Of a stretch of 64,000 bases of DNA, positions 12,570-25,816 are shown piece by piece. The notes beneath the pieces are model-generated. The model made no database searches. It saw only the letters and a program-made list of their open reading frames with translations, and was not told the DNA's origin. Every line of letters starts with the position of its first letter. The first letter of the stretch is position 1. The position numbers were made by a program, and so were the translations under genes. Source of the stretch: Rhynochetos jubatus (taxonomy: Eukaryota; Chordata; Aves; Eurypygiformes; Rhynochetidae); contig CM050649.1 of the NCBI GenBank assembly GCA_027574665.1, positions 67,608,150 through 67,672,149 of the forward strand. Reading direction: 5' to 3'.

Positions 12570-14431
12570 GTGAGTAGAGGAACGTTCTACTTTATTAGCA
12601 ATATGGGTAAAGTTCAGTAAGGAGAGATGGCATATGGCTTACCTCGTGTTTGGCATACCCTCGTTGAAGGGCATGGTCTTTGCGTGCGAACGTTTGTTTT
12701 CTGTTTGCAGGACCTAACCCCTCGAGCCCATCTGCCCTTTATGAGATTTCTGTGTGCTTCTGTGCAGGGCCTTCACAAATTGCTTTGGCTGCTCCCAGGA
12801 CGTACGAGTGTGCATAGCACTCCCTTTGCAGAAATTTCTGGGGTGTGGGAAAGCCAGATACCCCACTTCCCACTTCTTTTCTCTTAAATGTAGCATCTTG
12901 CTTTTACCGAAAAAGAAGGTGAGGAGGCTGCTTGATGTGGGGGACAGTAGTTTCCCTGGTACAGTTGCAGCTGAAAAAGGGTATTCGTTTATTCAAAGGA
13001 AATGGGTCCAATAAAGTTCCCAGAAGCCTGAAAGCAGAAACATCTGCAGGAATGATGAGCCAGATTGCTGGCAGAATTCAGTAGTGTAAAGTAGTAGTTG
13101 TAACTGACCCAGGGGGATTTACTGTGGAGCTTTAGATGGGAAGGATGGGAAATTAACCCAGCCAAAGAAATAAAAAAATATATGCCCATATTTGAATCTT
13201 TAGATGTCTTGCAGTTTATGCTGTTCAAAAAGCAATCAGTTGAAATTAAGTCTTCAAAACAGATCAGAAAAAGAATGTGGGTTTTTTTTCCTATTGATTC
13301 CATTTGTTTTTTATGGAGTTACATTTGCAAATTAACACAACAGCTTCAGATTTCGAACTGAATGAGATCCTTGATTGATACTGCACTCCTGAAGAGAGGT
13401 TGTGCCTCTTCAAACCAAGCGTCTTTATTTTTCTGATCTCCTCAACCTTATATAGGTATTAGGGCAAAAATGATGTTAATGCGTGTGCATTGCACAGAGC
13501 AGGGGGTCTTTGGCAAGCTGGTTATATTAAGCAAATATCCTACAGGGGTGTTGGTATAAAATGTTTTATATTTTGGTGTCTGTGTAGGCATCAACGAGTA
13601 AAAATGGCCCTGAACACAAGCTCCTAGGTGAGTGGCTGGGGTTGTGATGGGTACACAGGCAGGAGAGAGACGAAAAGAAGGCAAGGTTAGGTCAACTCAA
13701 CTGATAGGACTTCAGCTGTATCTGAGAATCTCCTTGTGATGGATGGGCAGTGTGGCTGCCGCTCTCTAACTTAAGCTGTTATGTCTGCCAAGAGCTAGAC
13801 ATTCTTGCTTTGTAAGGTGGCCTGATAAAAATCAGTTTTCAGCTGGAGATTTTCAAAGGCTGCCTTCGTGAGGAGGCAGTGCTCTTTTGCTGCAGCTACC
13901 AAGCAGGCAAAACAGGGAAGAATGAAGGTGCGTTGACACACAGTGAATGTTCTTTGCACAGCAAACGTTTCCATTTGTGCAGCTTGCTGGACTGTGCACA
14001 ACGAAGGCTTCTTCCATAGCACTAAGACTGGCTGTACTGCACACTCCCTCTGTTTTTAATAGCATATATTAATCACAAGCAGTTGTAATGGAGAAGTTGC
14101 AGAGCAAAAAGAAAACAATTGAAAAATGCTGTCGCTGAGCTCATGTTGTGGGAGATGGCTTATACTTTGAAACTTTCTGTAATTTTTGGCTGGTTTTGAA
14201 ATGCTAGTTGTATATTGGCACTGTCTATCTTTTATCTCACAAGCTCATGCTTTTTTAGAGGATGAGGGGCAGTCAGAGGGTGGAGTTTGGAGACGTTAGC
14301 CCCAAGCCGCTTAAGAAGTCTTGTCGTTCCTACCAGTGGAGCTCATGTGTTTTTGCTTCAAAGTAATGAGCCTGCGGAGGCTAAAAATGTGGTGTAAATT
14401 TTTCCAAGTCGTGCTAAGTCAGCTCCACTTT

Positions 14432-14489
14432 TTAACACCAGGCATGGCTGATGCTGTTGCTTAACACCAGACATGAGTGATACCATTGC
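14432..14489 (+). repeat. 29-bp imperfect tandem duplication
   Basis: Two head-to-tail copies (14432-14460 and 14461-14489) both begin TTAACACCAG and end TTGC, with 23 of 29 positions identical by my alignment. It looks like an old local duplication inside the intron. No function is suggested. Confidence 0.75.
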
Positions 14490-15261
14490 CTGTAACATTT
14501 TCTCAGTGGCAGATGTGGCCGTAGGATATTCCTGTCCACTCTTGCTCCCTGGTTCCTTGCCTGTCTCCCAACACTTGTGCCAGCACGACTGCCCTGAAGC
14601 CAGATGGTGACCTGGATCAGTGAACAGACCCGGGTTCCAGGTTAAAAATACCCTCGCTCCTCTCTCTCTCCTGGTTATTTATAACCTGGATTGGTTTGTT
14701 AATCTAGTTTAGCACATGACATGACAAACAGTTGTGCCGTCGCTATGAAGAAGGTGGCATGAGAGCTGCCGACGACCATGGGGGAGAAGGGGCAGTAGCT
14801 CAAATTGGCGTTGCTGCCAGAGATGGACGTATCATCAAGGCATGGCTTCAGTTCCTCAAGGGATGGTTTCACGAACACCTTTTGCTGGCGGACCGTGCAG
14901 CTCCATCCTGGTTCCAGCTCACCACAGTTTACAAGGATGGTGGGAGGAGAGAATGTGGGGACAAAGGGTGCAGTGACTGCTGCCCTGAGCATTGCCCTGA
15001 AAGAGATGCTGAAGGAACCACAGACTCAAATTTACCTTCTTCAGCTGCCTCACGAGCTACAGTTATCTGAGTTGCTCTTGTAGGCTGATAGTGGCACTGA
15101 TTGTGTCCGTGCCCGTGGGGCTTGAGTGGAAACTTCCACAAAACGCAAACTGGTATTTTCTTTTTTTTGATGAGCTGCTACTGAAGCTCTAGGTGATTCG
15201 TGGCTCGATGCATGTTTTACTGGCAGTAGTATGCCTTTTTGCTTAAATACAAGCAGAGCCA

Positions 15262-15316
15262 TGGAGGAACTACATGATCTTTAAGGTCCCTTCCAACCCA
15301 AACCATTCGATGATAT
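15262..15316 (+). mobile_element. CR1 LINE 3'-end remnant, sense orientation
   Basis: The stretch containing 'gatctttaaggtccc' and 'ttccaacccaaaccattc', followed by gatgat, matches the extreme 3' end of avian CR1 retrotransposons, which normally end in ATTCTATGAT-type repeats. Only about 55 bp is recognisable, so this is a short 5'-truncated and diverged copy. The left limit is approximate. Confidence 0.8.
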
Positions 15317-18300
15317 CTGATTGTTTTGTCTCACTGCAGAGAACAGACACAAGACTTTCTTCTGGGATAGCTCTGATCCAGTGCTTGGTTTGCCCAGTGC
15401 TTAACAAATTAGAAAGCCTGATGTGTTGGCACACATTGTGGGCACACCCCAAATTTTCAGTTTTCAAAGCTCGGGTTCTGCAATTCACATATTGCTCAGG
15501 ATCAGTGAGGTTACATCAGCTCTGGGCTTTGATCACCCAAACGGGAGGGATGTCAAAGTCAGAGTGAAGGCTTTCCTTAAAAAGTTTCGGTTGACACGAA
15601 GAAAACAAGGTAGTGTAATGTTGGTAGAGAAGTTGGAAGAAACATTACAGCTCTGTAATGTACATGGCGCTGTGGAAATGTGCTTCATCCTTCCTAGCTT
15701 TTCTTGTGGTTTTCTCTTCAGATTGTAATTTTGAAAAGAATGGTGGTAAGGATGAGAAAAGAGGAGGTGGGCTGAAGGTATCAGCTTGATCTTTGAATAT
15801 ATTATGACTAGTTAGTACTGCTGCCTGAAATGTTGGGGGGTGTGTTGATGTGCATAAAACTTTCCTGTGTCTTCCACTTCTCCTCTCTAAACTAATTAAG
15901 AAAAGACTTAGAAGATTGTACGGGTCTTTACAGATCTTCAGTTCTGCAGCACTAAAGCAAGTAGTAAAGGATCTGTAAGATCTAAAGATCTTTAAGTCCA
16001 CAGAACGGTGCACATGTAGGTCCTATTTTCACTTTCTGAGGGTGAAGCCGGAGCGTGTGTAGGGTGAAAAAGTTAACTGGAGCATAGAACAAATAAAACA
16101 AAAATACCCCACCAGTCCTCATCAATTGAAAGCTCTTCTGTTGTTGGAATGAGCCCAATGACCATAAAAGGGGAACAATATGAACTATCAGCACATACAC
16201 GCCTCAAAAATTATTTTCCAAAATGCACATACGTAGGATGGATCTCAGGCTGCACGCGTGTTGTGGGGGAAGGCATTATTTGAGAGATTCCTGTAGTCTG
16301 TCTTTGAACTTTTTATTGTAGGGTCTGTGTTCTTTTCGGGGCGTTGTTTTGGAGAAGGTGGTGTTCAGCCCATGTTGACCCCTTCCACTCGCGGACCATG
16401 CCGTCAGGTTTCACGAGCTCCTTGCTGCGGTGTTCAGCGTTGTAGCACACCAAGTGAGCCGTGACTGATGTTATCAGATGCAGCACAAGTACGCTGTAAG
16501 ATTTGGCAGTCACTGTTTAGTTAGAAGAATCTATTTTCTTGTGAAGCAAATAACATTTAAAAACTTTAGCAAAGCTTGCTTGGCAAATCTGCCTGCATCT
16601 GAGCTGTTAACTTGCATTACACCCTAAACAGACGGCTTGACTTTGCCCAGCTCTTTTGGAACCTTTCTTTGCAGCTGCATGGTTGTTTCCAGTGTCCCTC
16701 CTGTGTTCCCCTTCCAGCGATGCTTCTCTTTGAAAGGTTTAGTAACTGATTTTGAGGGAAAAACACAATCACTTCACTTCTGTTTGTTATAACCCCTGAC
16801 GCTGCTGCTTCTTCCTCCTACCTCTTCCCACACACACTCTTGGCATCCCTTGGGAAAGCTTTCCGCATGCCTTTTTAATAGCAGCATTTCTCAGCTCTTG
16901 TGCCCAGTGTTTCATGACTTGTCCAGTCTAGTCTGTGTAAAATTATGCTAAGTAAACAACTGGATACTGTATCCTGCTGATTTATGAAAGAAGCTGGATT
17001 GCTTTTACTGCTTGCCTGTCTTGCCCTTTCTGTATGTGCTTTGCAGAAAGATTAAGAACCCCAAACCAAAACCTCCAGGCCTGCGGAGAAACGTGGCACA
17101 TCTCCCCTACCTAGACAGGAAAGGTTACCTGAATTATTCATTGCCGTCTTCCCCATTCTGCTGACTGCTTTTTTCTGTTGCAGTTGGCAAGTCACTTTGA
17201 TTCTTGTGAGTCTGTATCTTATGGCCTCCGTGCTGTTAGAAGCTGCGATCATGTGGATGATCTGCTCATTGTCTGTAAGACATCCCAAAAGTGGGCTGCA
17301 GATAAAGATGTGTGTGTGTTCCCACATGTGCGAGCAGGCAAAATGAGGGGAAATCAAAAATAATAAACACCGAAAGTTTGCCATAACTTTCATGTTTGGG
17401 TTTTATTTTTTTTTCCTTCCTGAAAACCCAAAGACAGTCATGGATTTTGATCTGTTTGGAGGGTGGGGGGGAAAGTTGATGCCTCACTCTAAAAGACTGT
17501 GAAATGCAGATACTCACAGCACTCTGTAACAGAACTGGGTCAATCCAGCCTGGAGAAGCTGAATATGGGTTGGCCTTTCAGTGTGGAGACATGAATGCGC
17601 TGCTTTACCTGGCTCAGTGCAGCTGCCCATCTATCTAAGTACAGTCCATGGCTGTACTTACTGCGAAGTTAGCCAAAGCAAACCTGAAGCCAGTAGAGCT
17701 GCCAAAAGCCTTTGCCATGTCCCATCCTCTTGATTTTGTGTTGGGGAAAATGGATGAGGGACTTAAAAAATCAGATTTTTCCCATGGGGAGTACTGGCAT
17801 GCTGCTTGCTTGTCCCTCAAATGTGAGGTTGCTTACTACTAGTCTGTACAAAATTTTGTAGCCTTTGGTCAGTTACCTGTCAAAACAAAGAATCCTGTGG
17901 AAAAGGAATAAGTAAGAAAGGTATTTACAATGGGGACAGCATTGCTGGCCAGTCTCTGTTGAAGCTGAGCAACCTCTGATCTCTTCCAGGGATCAGGTGA
18001 AAAAAAGGGTGGGGGTAAAAAAAGACTCCTGGGAACTTCCTATTGCAGTTGAGAGGAAGACAGAGCTGGACAGAGTGATCACTTGATGGGGGGAGGTCAA
18101 AAAGAGCTGCAGTAGTCTTGCAGCCATCAGGGCAGCCTTTTTGTTTGAGCTGCAGAGCATTTGTGTAGTTGAGTGTTTCCCTCCTTGCTATGAGATCCTG
18201 CAACTACCTCTGCTGTGTGCCCTCACCCAGCAGCTTGGCACAGTTCTTCCCCCTGCTCTACCACCTCCATGGTGCTGGAAGGCTCAGCCCTGTGGTGCTG

Positions 18301-21300
18301 GCTGACTTCTCTGTGGGACTGGGCTCTGCTGCAGCCCCTGCCAGCCCTGAGCTCCCCCTTTTTCTGTGAGACCCCCATTAGGGTCGGGAAGAGGTGGTCC
18401 TGTCTGTCTTCCCAGTAGGGGCTGTGCACAGGGCCTTGCAGGGGGCTTAGGCTCACAGTGTCAGTCATGTCTGAACACCCCTAGCCTTGTGTGCCAGAGC
18501 AGTTCTTAGCCTGCCAGCTCATAGTCCTGACAGGGTAGGGTGACATTTAACTCTGGTGAGCCTTTTGTCCTCAGGTACAGTACAAGGTTGTACAGTGGTA
18601 CAAGGATGAGTGACTTCATCTCCCAGGACGGCAAATACATCTAATGCCCAGCTTGTGTCAGATCTGCAATTTTTGGACATAATCCAAGAAACTTTATTGG
18701 AGCAGTGCTTGCACCAGTTTGGATAAAGGGCAAACTTTCGCTCTCTTTGTCTCAGGCCTAGTGTGGTTAGCAAGCCTGTAGGGCTGGAGAAGCTGACTTG
18801 GGAAGGGGAGGATGTCAGGATTGATGCAGCTGCAAGAGGGAGGTTGAATAGGGAGCTCCATGTGCAGTTCGAGGTCAGGGCAGAAAGCTGTGGCTGTTAT
18901 CAAGGAGCTTTGGGAATGACAGGCAAGGTGGATTGACGCGGGAGAGCTGGTGCCAAGCACAAAGACTGTGTGTTGCTGTGTCCCAGGGAAGAGCAACTTC
19001 ACACCGATACTGTGTGAGGGAAAAAAGTGGCAATGGGGAGAGAAAAAAAGAGGTGGAAACCATCTACACATGCTTGTTTCTTTGTTTGCTTTTTCCTTAC
19101 TTCTTAGTGCCAGATTTTCACCTGAGTGGAAGACTGTTTGCACACACAGCGTATCATCAGTTGTCTTTGCGGGTATACCGCTCTATATATTTTAACATGC
19201 TTGTTTTGGAACCTGACTGTTTCAAGGCTGGAAGAAACAGATGTTTTCCTTTTGCCATGAAGGTCCTTGAGGGCACCGTTGCAGCCTCACCATCATCTAT
19301 TATCTGTCAACAGCAAAAGAGCTTTGGCTGTGAAGGCTTCATGGTGCTTGTTTAGTTGTATTCCTGTTGCGTGGCTTTTTGGCTAAGGACAGGATGTGGC
19401 TCAAGGTTGATTGTGAATCACTGTGTTAAGAAAGTGCAAAGAAAGCTGTGTTGCCTCTGCCTTCTCCTCATCTGTAAGCTTATGACAGGTCTGATGCGCA
19501 AGAGTTTTGTCCTACCTAGCAGAAGATCTTTTGCCAGTGCTCTGTGAATTGAATGTAGCTTAGATTACACAGCGTTTATGGCTGCATAAAGGGAATTTTG
19601 TAGTTTGGGGTGCGGAAGGATCTCCTTGTTTTAGGGAGACAGCTTTAAAATTTTGCCTACCTGGCTGTAAGAGATGCAGGCAATACTGCTGTAGCACAGC
19701 AGATGATGCTCAGGATGTGCTCGGGATGCGGCACTGAGGTCTGTTTCTGCTTGTCAGTGTGTGAAAGCACACGTTGAGTCCTGGGTCATAATGGAAACTG
19801 GAAGGCTGTGTAGGCTACAGCTGACTTCCGTTGGTGGACTGGCAGGCTTGCGTGTTAAGAACATTTCTCTAAAGTTGATCTCTTTGGATAAGTCTGGACT
19901 TTTTCTTTAAAAATTTCTTTCCTTTGGTCTGATGATGCAACTGCATTGACACACTCAGGAGGAAAAGATAAGTCATCTAGGTGAGCTACTGATGTCTGTT
20001 TCCATCCTTCTAATAAGCAGGACAAGTTCTTGAATTCCAGCTTTGGGGCACTGTTTATCAGTCCAAGTGGGCAGTACTCTTGCACTTAACTAATCCTGTA
20101 CCTATCTGTTCTCTTCGGTCCGTAGGCTTGGTACCTGCAGTCACCTGCAGACCTGCCCTTGGCATTGACAAGGAGGTCACTAATGACAGTGTGATTTCAT
20201 ACGTGTATGAACGGCTGCTAGCATCTCTCTGTGCTGGGGAAATCTGGGCCCTACTACCAGCAGTCGTGAAGGCTCGATGTGGGTAGCGTGCGGATGCTTT
20301 CACAACCGTCATATTTAACCTACTGGTCATACTTACACTGATGTGAATTTGAGAAATAGCCTGCGTAAGTTCTGGTGATGGAGCATTTCTTCTGAGCCCA
20401 GGGGAGCGTTCATGCAGGTGGGCTCGACGTGGGCGTTTCCCTGCTGCCTTCCCCAGTGCTGAGCTCTGTTCGAGCTGTCTGAGGGGACTCGAGTTCTGAC
20501 GGGAAACAGAAACGTTTTGTGTGCAGATAATAGCAAAAAGTACGGGGCTGCAGTTCGTATCATTTCTGTCAGGCACACAGGACAGCTCAATTTACTCCTG
20601 GTGAATCAGGCATATTGTCTACTCAAGGGAAACAAGGCAACCTTGTCAACACAGTGTTAGAGCATGTGTGCTCTTGCCAGTTTGGGCAGGGTAAAACCAA
20701 CGAGGATTGTGACAGTGCATTGTGCTTTCATTTTAGCAAGTATCTAGGCTGAACCCGGGTCTGCAGCCAATTCCTCCTGCCTGACAAGAGATCCCAGACC
20801 CAGTGTGAGCTGCTGTCTTTGAGAGATGCACTTTAAAATCTGGCTTGGGCATTAGGATCAAAGTCAGGAGAATTAATTTGCTGTTCATGTTAAAGGGGAT
20901 ATATCTGCTTGAAATCTTTCTTGAGCATGCTTAATTGTAGGTTCATAAACTGCACCTGCCTGTGGGCTCCTCCTGTTTTTTCTGTGACGTTCCATATCTT
21001 TATCTTGACTTCCTAAGGAAATGAGGCTTCTCGGTGATAGTGCATGTGTCCTGCCTTCTTTTCCACCAAATACCTTTTGGATCTCCTGGCCAGCTTAATC
21101 TGGGTTTAATGAGGAGGAGAAATTCCTAAGATACAGACTCCTGACAAGCTATGTGAAAACTGGCAGGCTTTGCGGAGAAGAGAGAGGCTGAAATTTATAG
21201 CTTCTGCTTTGGGAATGGTAGGCAGACCTGAGCCACAGCCCATTATCAGTCAGCTGGCCACTGTTTTGCAGTAAATCAGGAGGAGGGGGTAGATTACTTT

Positions 21301-23163
21301 TTTTTTTAATAAAAGGAAAAAGTTGTGATGCTTGGCTTTCCAGTGAGTGCTGCAGCTATAGGGATGTGCAGGGTAGCCCATGCAGATGACTTTTAAGCGT
21401 TTTAAAAATGTCTATCTGGTTCTTTCTTTAGTTTACGGGTCCATAAATAGTATTGTACATTTGAGATTATCCTGCGTGATCTCTCTCCCCCTCTTTCTCT
21501 TTCTTCACATGTGCGTATGTATATATAAATATAAAATAGCAGTGCTATTCTCCAACATTTAATGAGACAAAAATGTTTGCTCTAAGTCCCTTGACAGTGC
21601 TCCTTTTGCAAGACACAGTTTGAGTGATTGTGTAGGGAGTTGTTGGCTAAAATACAGCCTTAAAGCTCAGCTCCTAAAATTGGAGATTATGGCAGCAAGT
21701 GCTAATGCTGAAGGACCTGGGAATTCATTATACTCTGAGCTGACTTGTAGCCACGATGTATGCTCCCCTTGTGCCTAACAGGAAAGAGTTCTTCCCCCTG
21801 TGCCCAGTTTCTTCACTGTGCATTGGGAAGCACATGGCTCACCTAAGTGTTAAAGAGCCGTGAAGATGCTGTGCAAACTAGTTCAGTGTAGGAGAAGCTG
21901 CTGTTTGTCTCCTGAGCCTAGAACGTCTCGAGCCCTTTCCAACAAGGGGCCTGTGTACATTCCTCTAGATAGGTTTAATCTGAAAGGGATTAAAGCCCAC
22001 TGAGCGTGCTTTGTGTAGCCTCTCTGGCAGAGAACATTTTCTACCGCTAGATAAAAGTGCAAAGGTGTTACCATTAAATTGCAAAGATCGGTGCTTCGTG
22101 ACAAGCACACAGTTCAGTTTTGCTCTCCTGTCCTTGCCATCTCTCTTAGTAAAACCCCGCTGCAAGCAGAATTAGACTGACGGGAGGCTGGCCAAGGAGG
22201 CATCTTTTTGTGCTGCTGATCCCCTGCTGATTTTTTCCGTGTCAGGCTTTATTTCTCAAATGTTTCAGTCTGAAAGGGGTGTCTGTAAGAAGTTGGGTTA
22301 GTTGCAGAAGCACTTCCTATGTGGAGAGTAAGCATGCCGATGTTGTGTTTTGTGTCGTGCCCACCGGGTAAAACAGTAGTTTCTTCACCCAGCACATCAC
22401 TGGTGCTAAAGGCCGGTCTATCTTGTGCCTAGTTTTGCAGGAGGATGGGGGCCTTCAAAGGTGTCCCTCTCTCTGCTTAATGGAGAGGTCAGTTCCACAA
22501 ACGAACTTCCAGTTTTTGCGTGTCGGTTGATGTATGAGGTGTTTCTGCAGTATTTCACCAGAGCAGGGATATTTTCCACTGTAGCTCTTTCCTGGGCTGA
22601 ATTTCAGGGTTTGATCCTAGAGCTGGTAAGAACTAAGTGGAAATCTTCGTGTAAATGCAGCAGCCCATAGACCTGCGGCGAACCGTGACCGCCTGGCAAA
22701 GCACCTTGGCTCTGCGTGCGAGAGCAAGGAAGGAGAGTGTCCGTGATTCCTGAAAATCATTTTCTTATGTGGAATATTGTACCGAATGGAAATGTAATTG
22801 GGCAAAGAGACCACAGGCAGCAGGGAGGGCGAGCATCCTGGTGTCTGCCTGGCTGCCGGGCTCCCCCTGCGCTAACCTGTCTCCTGGCCGGGGCTGTGGG
22901 CGGCCAGGCAGCCCTGAGTCACTGCTGTGGAAACAGTGATGCACAGGCAGCACCGGTAAGGAGGGGTTTATATGCCTCCTGCATGTTTTACCTCAGTGTC
23001 CTTTTCTCTAGTACTTGTTGGTGTTTCTTCTCTTTGAGGCTGTGAGACAACCCTGTTTTTATAAATGAGCTGGTTGTTTTTCACTGTTTCTTTTTCCTTC
23101 TACGCCACTGTACAACAGTTTGTTTAAATGGCAAGCCTCTATCTATAAAATGATAGAGTTGCA

Positions 23164-23179
23164 CTGATCTATAGATCAG
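23164..23179. repeat. 16-bp perfect palindrome
   Basis: CTGATCTATAGATCAG is its own reverse complement, centred between 23171 and 23172. It is AT-rich, and the flanks do not extend the symmetry. It is probably incidental. Confidence 0.7.
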
Positions 23180-25653
23180 AGGGGGCTCTATTGCCAGACA
23201 CGTCTCCACTCAAATTCAAGTCCCCGAGGATGATACTGGTTCCTGTTTCTGAATTGTTGCTGTTCCTCAATTTTGGTTATAAGAGTTTGGGAAATGCACT
23301 TAGCCTAGTCTTGATTTGTAACTCAGATTATTAGAGTTTGCACTGTTCTTGCAAAAATGGATGGATCGGCATGTAAATACAAACTCATTCTGTTTCCCAT
23401 GCCTACAAATGTAAACAAACAAACAGCCAGGTAAACTCAAAAAAGGATTTCTCCCGCTGGCAGGAAAGAAAGGAGGAACGGTTGCATTTTCTATTTGTAC
23501 ATGTTCAGATGGCATCCTGTTGTGATAGCAGTGCTTCTTCCTGACATACGTGTCTACAGGTTTTCCGTATTTTCGCTGCACTTCTCACTCGAGATTGGGT
23601 TTTACAATACAGCAAATCCAATTTGATGCCTGGCTGCTACTGCCTCTCTTGCCCCCCTGTTCCAGCTCCCCTTGTACCAGCATCAATCTGGTCCTGGTGT
23701 TCACAGAGCTCCACTGACAAAGAAGTACTTTCTTCTTATTTTTTAATACTTTCTACTGGTTTTGCCCTAGCAAAAGCTGGGCTTGGGGTGGCTGAGAGGT
23801 GCCAGGCAGGGCAGGGATGGGGAGAGGCAGCAGCAGGGAGCTGGCCTGCAGCAGCATCTCCCCAGGGTTACAGCTGTGAGGCTGCCTGGGGATCCGCACC
23901 CCTGCAGCCATCCCCTTGCAGCGGGAACCCGGGAGGAATTCCAGCAGCCAAGCCTCATCTTCCCTGGCCACCTGCGAAGGCTGCTGAGGGGCTGTTTGTA
24001 GTGCTCCACACCTGCAGATTTAGGAATAAAGAATGGAGTGTAAAGGTCTTCTGCAGGGATTCCCCCACCCTCTGATTCTTTCCACTGCACAGCAGGCTAT
24101 TTTTAGTCTGCTTGCTTGCCTCAGAAATTACTTCACTTTCTGCTTTGGACCACTTCCATAACATTTCTTGTCATTCTGAATTCCAGTGTTCAGGATAATG
24201 TCAGAGCAAGGAGTTTCTGGGTGGTGAGCTCGGTTCCAGTGGTGGAGCCAAAAAACGCTGTGCTGAGGATGTGCGCTGCCAGCTGCCCCTGATCTGGTGA
24301 CCCGCTGGAGACTGGCTTAGGTGAACCACATTTTGGACTGTGCTCCATATTTGCAGGCAAAGGACCTAGTTAATCCTGAGTTTAATGGCGCTTTGGTTAG
24401 TGAATGGCAAAAGAAAACAACCCTTTAGTGGGCTAATCCAGGTAGCCAGAGCAGATTTACCTCTGAAAGACATGTGTTTGCTTTAAGTGAAGCCTGGAAT
24501 CAAAAGCCCGGCCTGCCCTTGCTGCATATGATTGTGTGGTACCATTGCTAATTTGCTGGCTATCACTCTGTCTTCCCCCAGATATTACTTAGGTATGATT
24601 TAAATCAGCAGTTTCTTTGGCAATAGAGTGGTCTTAAGATATAAAAGGCGTTAGAGCAGACTTTACTGTGGGAAACGATGCTGATTTTAACATTGCTGCA
24701 TATGACGCGTCTAATGAGTTGCCACTTTGAGATATACAAAAAAATACGTAGGTAGTTCTGCAATAGGTGAATCTCATACGGCTGGTCAATAAAGCAGAAG
24801 AATGCTAATCAGTGGGTTTGGGTAGAATGACATAGTTTCATAGGAAAGACCTTCTGACACAGTGGCATCCCTGAGGCAATGCTGGATCCAAAGGGGGACA
24901 AAGACTGTCTGGCAGTTAATAGGAATCCTTCTTAGAAAAAAAGGAAGATGTTTATTCTACTGGTCTTCTCTGCGGCTGGATAATGCAAGGGACGAATGTA
25001 GTTGTGGCAACTCACGTATTTAGGAGCTGCATATTCAGTGGACAGCAGAGATTGTGCCTTCTGGTAAGGCACAATATAGGTCAAAAAGTTGGTTTTCAGT
25101 GTTTGAGATAATATAAAAAAAAGACTTTTAGTATCAAGCCTACGTTCTTGTGAATTTTCCACATTTTTTTCTCGTGAATCTTGATTAAGCACTACTCATG
25201 ATGGATCGATGCCTGGTTTGGATTAGGGATTTAATCCATGATTGTTCACAAAATACCCACATTCATCAGCCTTTGGAGGACAAATAGCTACTTGTAGTGA
25301 GAACAAACAGTCGCGAAGGCTCCTCGGGACATGGCCACCTTGTCTTTGCGGGGCTGTTGAGCGGTGATCCCTGGCGCAAGGGTTTGTCTAAATCTTTCCT
25401 CCCGGTTGCAGTCGAAGGGAGTACTTGTGTGACTGCTGTGCTCCTGGCCATCACTAGAGGGCTTCGGAGCGAGAAACCTGCTTGCCTTCCACATGATGTC
25501 AAAAGCCAGAAATTTCTTCTGAAACCTGATACACAGGAACAGCCCTTTGAGTTACGCTAGTAGGAGCCTGCTTGTGTTCAGTGGTTTTTTGCGTCTTCCA
25601 TTCAGAGGACTTGTTTCATAGTTTTTTTTTTTTTCTTTTTAACCTTCTCTTAG

Positions 25654-25816
25654 ACTCACAGACTGGTTGGGGTTGGAAGGGACCTTAAAGACCATCCAGT
25701 TCCAACTCCCCTGCCATGGGCAGGGACACCGTCCCCTAGACCAGGTTGTTCAAAGCCTCATCCAGCCTGGCCTTGGACACTTCCAGGGATGGGGCACCCA
25801 CAGCTTCTCTGGGCAA
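25654..25816 (-). mobile_element. CR1 LINE 3'-end fragment, antisense
   Basis: On the + strand this reads as the reverse complement of a CR1 tail: 'gttggaagggacctta', 'ccatccagttccaac', 'catgggcagggacacc', then 'tcatccagcctggcc' and 'cacagcttctctgggcaa'. The element therefore points to the minus strand with its 3' end at about 25654. Similarity stops near 25816, so only about 160 bp remains. It is more diverged than the copy at 31.5 kb. Confidence 0.93.

Noticed and set aside
17535-17585. Possible diverged CR1 piece ('agcctggagaagctg ... ggcctttcagt')
   Set aside because: Two short words fit the CR1 3' region, but the intervening sequence does not; not supportable without a consensus alignment.
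20058-20576. 172-codon minus-strand frame
   Set aside because: No family resemblance and a GC-richer stretch; consistent with chance.
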